From assembly GCA_012514315.1 (NCBI GenBank), contig JAAZAN010000013.1:1-56511 (forward strand): 56,511 bases of DNA. The letters run 5' to 3'. The position numbers and the translations under genes were made by a program. Source of the DNA: Chloroflexota bacterium (lineage in GTDB: Bacteria > Chloroflexota > Anaerolineae > B4-G1). The notes under the pieces were generated by a model. It was not told the DNA's origin, did not search any database, and saw only the letters and a program-made list of their open reading frames with translations. Below are positions 52,464 through 56,511 of this stretch, piece by piece. The stretch's first letter is position 1. Each line of letters opens with the position of its first letter.

Positions 52464-53175
52464 TCAGCTCTGCGCGCCGCTGATGTGCGCAAGGTGCGGG
52501 AGCGTGGCCGATACTTCTTCAACCACCTCGTGCGCGTCCCCGGCGGTCGCTGGCTCGATGCCCGCCTCGGCCACAGGATAGGCTATACTGTAGATCTGGA
52601 CACCGTGTGGATGGACCTGATCCAGTGCCGCGATCCAGCGAGCCACTGACCCGGCGCGAAGATCACTGAGATCCCCACGGAACAATGCGTGCTGGACAAC
52701 GGCGGTCGGCACGGCTCCGATCCCCTCTAAGATGCTGTCGAGTGTCACGCCGCCTGCCGGACGGTTGACCTCGTTCAGCGTCTGGACGTCGCCCACATCC
52801 AGAGAGCAACGTGGGCCTGGTGAAACGCATCGACACTGAACACGATGTGGTCTGGCCCGACGGATCGCGCGGCATCCAGGCGCTGGCGGGCGACGGGGGA
52901 CTGGCGGCCCACGCGCCACTGGTCACGACTCGGACAGGCGCGATACGACGGGCGAGGTCGACTGCACGCAACAGCAGGTCTGGACGCAGGAACGGCTCAC
53001 CGCCCGACAGCATGATCCAGGCTGGGCGACGGTCGATGTCCAGTAGGGCATCAGTCATCTCTTCCAGAGACATTGTGCGGGCGCGGCATGGACCGGCACG
53101 ATACCAGCAGTGAGTATACGTCGCCGTACATTCGTACGTCAGGATGATCTCTAGCCCGGTCGTGCTTATTCCCAT
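52464..53175 (-). pseudogene. Frameshifted radical-SAM pseudogene, possibly hybrid
   Basis: From ATG 53175 (GAGAGG upstream) the frame reads LEIILTYECTATYTHCWY; the expected CxxxCxxC has Tyr (TAT) in the middle place, one transition from Cys (TGT). WIMLSGGEPFLRPDLLL and VRVVTSGAW follow. The homologous text then moves to a second frame (VGPDHIVFSVDAFHQAHV), and from about 52800 to a third frame (SLDVGDVQTLNEVNRP, then VQIYSIAYPVAEAG), ending at 52464. The SLDxGD/NRP and VQIYS motifs belong, as I recall, to a different radical-SAM family from the FSVDAFHQ part, so two gene remnants may be joined. At least two frameshifts and a lost cluster ligand make it inactive. Confidence 0.75.
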
Positions 53176-53252
53176 CGTCGGCCTCTCAGCGGTGAGCATA
53201 TACGACGTCGGCAACCGCTCAAGCGCCCGGCGCGAGTACGCGTGGAATGTTG

Positions 53253-53281
53253 TTGACACGCTCTCCCCATCGGGATACAAT
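53253..53281 (+). promoter_or_regulatory. Consensus promoter of the GNAT gene at 53354
   Basis: TTGACA (53253-53258) and TACAAT (53276-53281) are 17 bp apart. Transcription would start near 53288, which excludes all upstream in-frame starts and leaves ATG 53312 or 53354. Confidence 0.7.
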
Positions 53282-53353
53282 GCGTGCATCCCAGGGCGAA
53301 GTCGTAACGAGATGAGGCCCGTCACAACGGAGCATCGCACTGTGAGGTCATCT

Positions 53354-54139
53354 ATGTGTGGGTTGCTTGATCCGGACGTGTACAGCCGGTTTGCTGGCTG
53401 GCTGGGTGACCATCCGCATACCGTGATCACCCAACACCTGCTGAGACATGGCCTGTGCCGCGTCTGGCTGTATGGAGAGGCTTCCGCGCCGGTTGGGGCG
53501 ATCGTACAGGGAGACGGGCTGCCAGGAGAACCCAGCGGCTTTGGCCGTGATCCGGCTGTCCTGTGGCGCCTGCTACAGCAGGTCGAGGGCTGGTTCTGTC
53601 TCCTCGTCGAGTCGGAATGCGCCGAGGCCGTGGGCGCCCGCTTCGAGCAGGAGCTTGGGGTGCACGTGAGCTATCTGGACGATGTCTGTCACGTGCTCGA
53701 CGCCCCCCCGCCGTCGCTATCAGACCCGGCGGTGCGTCTGCTCACACCGGCAGATCTGTCTCTGTTGGAGGCCGCTCCTGTGGAACTCAGAGAGAGCTGC
53801 TGGCCCAGCGTTGAGGCGCTGTTGCATGAAGGTGTCGTGGCTTGTGCGGTGGTGGATGGGCGTGTGGCGGCGACCGCGCTGTCTAGCGCCCACAGCCAGC
53901 GGTATGCGGACGTGGGCGTGTACACGGCCGAAGCCCACCGGGGCCGTGGGTACGCGACGACCGCCGCGTCGTTGGTGGCACGACGTCTGCAGGAGCGGGG
54001 TCTGACCCCGGTGTGGGGTGCTGGATCGCATAACATCGCCTCTCTGCGCGTAGCGGGCAAACTGGGTTTCCGCGAGGTAGGGCGACGGACGTACGTGATA
54101 GCGGATGAATATCGGGAAATGCTGGACCGTCGCCGCTAG
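53354..54139 (+). CDS. GNAT family N-acetyltransferase, two-domain
   Basis: 261 residues from ATG 53354 (GAGG six bases upstream); ATG 53312 would add 14. The N-terminal half (LDPDVYSRFAGWLGDHPHTV, VWLYGEASAPVGAIVQGDG) looks like a GNAT-derived or N-acyltransferase-like domain. The C-terminal half has the acetyl-CoA loop VYTAEAHRGRGYATTAASLV and the usual ending SHNIASLRVAGKLGFREVG. Substrate is unknown. It is divergent from the radical-SAM pseudogene. Confidence 0.82.
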   Translation: MCGLLDPDVYSRFAGWLGDHPHTVITQHLLRHGLCRVWLYGEASAPVGAIVQGDGLPGEPSGFGRDPAVLWRLLQQVEGWFCLLVESECAEAVGARFEQELGVHVSYLDDVCHVLDAPPPSLSDPAVRLLTPADLSLLEAAPVELRESCWPSVEALLHEGVVACAVVDGRVAATALSSAHSQRYADVGVYTAEAHRGRGYATTAASLVARRLQERGLTPVWGAGSHNIASLRVAGKLGFREVGRRTYVIADEYREMLDRRR

Positions 54140-54200
54140 CGGTGTTCGCCGGCGGTGAGTTTGGACAGGTGTTGGACCGCGCCAGCGGGGAGGCACCGTG

Positions 54201-56511
54201 ATGAGGTCGACGGTACGATGGCAGTGGAGGATAATCCTGTCGCTGGCGCTTGCGTTGACCGCGCTGTCGCTGCCCGGCCGGGCGCAGTCGCCGCTGGCGC
54301 TCGTTCACGTCCGGATCGATTCGATATCGGATCTGACGCGCGTTGACGCGTCTGGGATGCCCATACTGGCGCACCTGACTGGTTCGAACGGCGACTATCT
54401 GCTTGCCAGGCTCTCGCCTGATGCCCAGCGGCAGCTTGCATCGATGGGATTCGCTGTGTCGGTGCTGGATGCGAACGCGACCGGCGCTACGTACTACCTG
54501 CTCGAGAGCCCGCGCCTCGGGGCGGTGAGCGACACGCCGCTGACGATTATCTGGGACGATGGGCGATACGCAGTGGGCCGGCTGCGCCAGGGGGTCTCCG
54601 CACAGTCGGTGGACGATATCGACACACCCAAGATGGAGCTGGGGCCGGATCCTATCGTACTGCTCGCTCGCGCCAGCGCGGCGATTCCCACGACGGTGAC
54701 ATACGATCCGCTCGTGGCGCGCCTTCTGGCACAGGTTACGTCGGACTCAGTGTATGCCTATGCCGGCGGGCTTTCCGGGGCATGGCCGGTCTCGATCGGA
54801 GGGGCGCCGTACACGCTGACGACCCGGTACACTTACAGCGGCACGCCCATCGCCAAGGCGACGCAGTACGTCTACGAGCACCTCCAGGCCCGCGGTTACA
54901 CGACCAGCTACCATTACTACACGCTGTCTGGGAACACGCTGCGCAATGTCATTGGTGAGAAGACCGGGCAGACGCATCCCGACCAGATTGTGTTGTTGAC
55001 GGCTCATCTGGATTCGCGCGCCGCCTCGGCGCCGCACGATCCCGCTCCCGGCGCCGACGACAACGCCAGCGGCGCGACGGCGCTGTTGATCGCCGCCGAC
55101 CTGCTGGCGGACCTCGAGTTCGAGTACACGGTGCGCGTTGTGTTCTTCACGGGCGAAGAACAGGGCATGTTGGGCAGCTACGACTACGCGGCCGCCGTCT
55201 ACAGCGCCGGCGACGACATCCTGGGCGTGATCAACCTGGATATGATCGCTTGGGACGCCAAGTACGGGCCGGACATCGACCTTCACTCGAACACTCCTTC
55301 AATCTTCAACGACTCGGACAGGCTCGCGCAGGTCTTTGTATCGAGTATCGGGGTCTACGGGCTCAACCTAACGCCGCAGATTGTCGACAACGGGGCGCGC
55401 TTCTCCGATCACTCCCGGTTCTGGGATCGGGGGTACCCAGCCATCATGGCGATCGAGGACTACTACAATGCCAGTGAGGTGGCAGCCGAACCGCGGGACT
55501 GGAACACTAATTACCACACTGACAAGGATACGGTGGGGACGCTCAACCTGACCTACTTCCGCGAATACGCACGAGCTGGGCTGGCTACGTTCGCACATCT
55601 GGCCCGTCCGATGCGCACAATCAGCGGCGCCATCACGTCCTCGGTGGGCGAGGTGGTGGATGGCGCCACAGTGGTCGCGGCCGGGACGACGGGTACGTTT
55701 CAGACGATGACCGACAGTGCGGGCCGGTACGCGCTTCAGGTGCCGGCGGGGACCTACAGCATTTCAGCCTCGGCCCCGAACTACCTCAGCCAGACGGTGA
55801 CCGGCGTCGTCGTCGAGACTGGGGAGGGTACTCGGAGGGACTTCGTGTTGGGACAGGTCCAGCGGTTCACGGTGCACGGCGCAGTGAGCGATGCGCAGAG
55901 CGGTGTGGGGCTCGCGGCTGTGCTTCAGTTCGGTGCGGGTCCCACTGTGAGCACGACCAACGGTGAGTACAACGTTGAGCTGGTGAGTGGAACACATCCC
56001 GTGACCCTGACGGCCCCCTATCATCATCCGGTCGTGGATTCGGTTGTTGTCGACCAAGACCAGCGTCGCGACTTCGCGTTGGAGCCGACAGCGTGCATCT
56101 TGGTGGTTGACGACGACTTCGATAACCTCGGCAATCGGTTCGATGATCAGGTGTTCTACACGTCCACACTCGACGCGCTTCGGGTGGGCCACGATGTCTG
56201 GACAGTACCGGACGATGCAAATGGCCCACCGTTCGATGTGCTCACCCTCTACCGCGGCGTTATCTGGTTAACGGGGCGCGACTGGGATGCGACGATCACT
56301 TCCGTGGATCAGGCCGCGCTGGGGGCCTACCTGGATGGGGGGGGGAACCTGTTCCTATCTGGTCAGGATGTTGGATACGATATTGGACGGTCTAGCTCTC
56401 CTGCACCTTTCTATAGCAGCTATCTGCGTGCTGCGTATGGTCTGGACGACAGCGGATCCCGAACGTTGGCGGGTGAGGGCATCCTCGCGGGCATCAATGT
56501 GATGATTGAAG
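54201..56511 (+). CDS. Secreted M28 family zinc metallopeptidase, 3' end outside the window
   Basis: Open for 770 codons to the window edge. ATG 54201 has GGGGAGG seven bases upstream. The signal peptide (about 1-30) ends GRAQS. The M28 catalytic domain (about 200-470) has all ligands visible: LTAHLDSR, PGADDNASG, FTGEEQGMLGS with the catalytic Glu pair, INLDMIAWD, and FSDHSRFWDRGYPA. Two carboxypeptidase-regulatory-like beta domains follow (GRYALQVPAGTYSISA; GEYNVELVSGTHPVTL). Then comes a domain opening ILVVDDDFDN with GNLFLSGQDVGYD, a style seen in large exported proteins. It is probably an extracellular aminopeptidase. The full length and any C-terminal anchor are not visible. Confidence 0.9.
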   Translation, partial: MRSTVRWQWRIILSLALALTALSLPGRAQSPLALVHVRIDSISDLTRVDASGMPILAHLTGSNGDYLLARLSPDAQRQLASMGFAVSVLDANATGATYYLLESPRLGAVSDTPLTIIWDDGRYAVGRLRQGVSAQSVDDIDTPKMELGPDPIVLLARASAAIPTTVTYDPLVARLLAQVTSDSVYAYAGGLSGAWPVSIGGAPYTLTTRYTYSGTPIAKATQYVYEHLQARGYTTSYHYYTLSGNTLRNVIGEKTGQTHPDQIVLLTAHLDSRAASAPHDPAPGADDNASGATALLIAADLLADLEFEYTVRVVFFTGEEQGMLGSYDYAAAVYSAGDDILGVINLDMIAWDAKYGPDIDLHSNTPSIFNDSDRLAQVFVSSIGVYGLNLTPQIVDNGARFSDHSRFWDRGYPAIMAIEDYYNASEVAAEPRDWNTNYHTDKDTVGTLNLTYFREYARAGLATFAHLARPMRTISGAITSSVGEVVDGATVVAAGTTGTFQTMTDSAGRYALQVPAGTYSISASAPNYLSQTVTGVVVETGEGTRRDFVLGQVQRFTVHGAVSDAQSGVGLAAVLQFGAGPTVSTTNGEYNVELVSGTHPVTLTAPYHHPVVDSVVVDQDQRRDFALEPTACILVVDDDFDNLGNRFDDQVFYTSTLDALRVGHDVWTVPDDANGPPFDVLTLYRGVIWLTGRDWDATITSVDQAALGAYLDGGGNLFLSGQDVGYDIGRSSSPAPFYSSYLRAAYGLDDSGSRTLAGEGILAGINVMIE

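Overview
The window looks like a chromosomal segment of a Chloroflexota bacterium, most likely Anaerolineae-like. The evidence is moderately high GC, lipoproteins with long Thr/Pro linkers, multidomain GAF/PAS/receiver histidine kinases, a DUF4870 protein, many sugar-active genes, and clear sigma-70 type promoters (TTGACA-like and TATAAT/TATACT-like boxes, 16-17 bp apart). The taxonomic placement is inferred from gene style. No rRNA, tRNA, CRISPR array, transposase or phage gene was seen.

Layout. 1-4186: a hybrid sensor kinase behind a 35-bp repeat array, translationally coupled to a lipoprotein. 4251-12139: housekeeping genes hflX, rel, a cytidylate-kinase-like protein and a DnaE-type polymerase. 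12483-17159: a NIPSNAP protein, then a MarR regulator with a consensus promoter and operator driving an asymmetric ABC exporter pair. 17286-23853: NUDIX, an orphan solute-binding lipoprotein, GNAT, a CPBP protease, a propeller lipoprotein and a GH29 alpha-L-fucosidase. 23963-29513 (minus): a compact run recJ, NDP-sugar epimerase, secreted glycosidase-like protein, a 48-residue membrane ORF and a NapH-like polyferredoxin. 29649-36393: DUF4870, zinc alcohol dehydrogenase, a two-domain class V aminotransferase, a GH2 beta-mannosidase-like enzyme and PfpI. 36688-40108: a membrane hybrid kinase tail-to-tail with an unusual HTH/GHKL/receiver protein that appears to be leaderless. 40207-41490: an Eis-like acetyltransferase.

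41805-52008 is the most system-like part: DegT/DnrJ-family aminotransferase, Gfo/Idh/MocA oxidoreductase, ABC sugar importer (binding protein and two permeases), two tandem copies of a two-gene amidohydrolase unit, and a cytoplasmic NodB-type deacetylase. In each amidohydrolase pair the first protein has lost the recognisable metal ligands and the second keeps them, and the two overlap by ATGA. I read the locus as uptake and breakdown of an (N-acyl) amino sugar or related oxidised sugar; the substrate cannot be told from sequence.

52098-56511: a small CxxC protein, a decayed and possibly hybrid radical-SAM pseudogene, a GNAT protein, and the start of a secreted M28 metallopeptidase that runs off the window.
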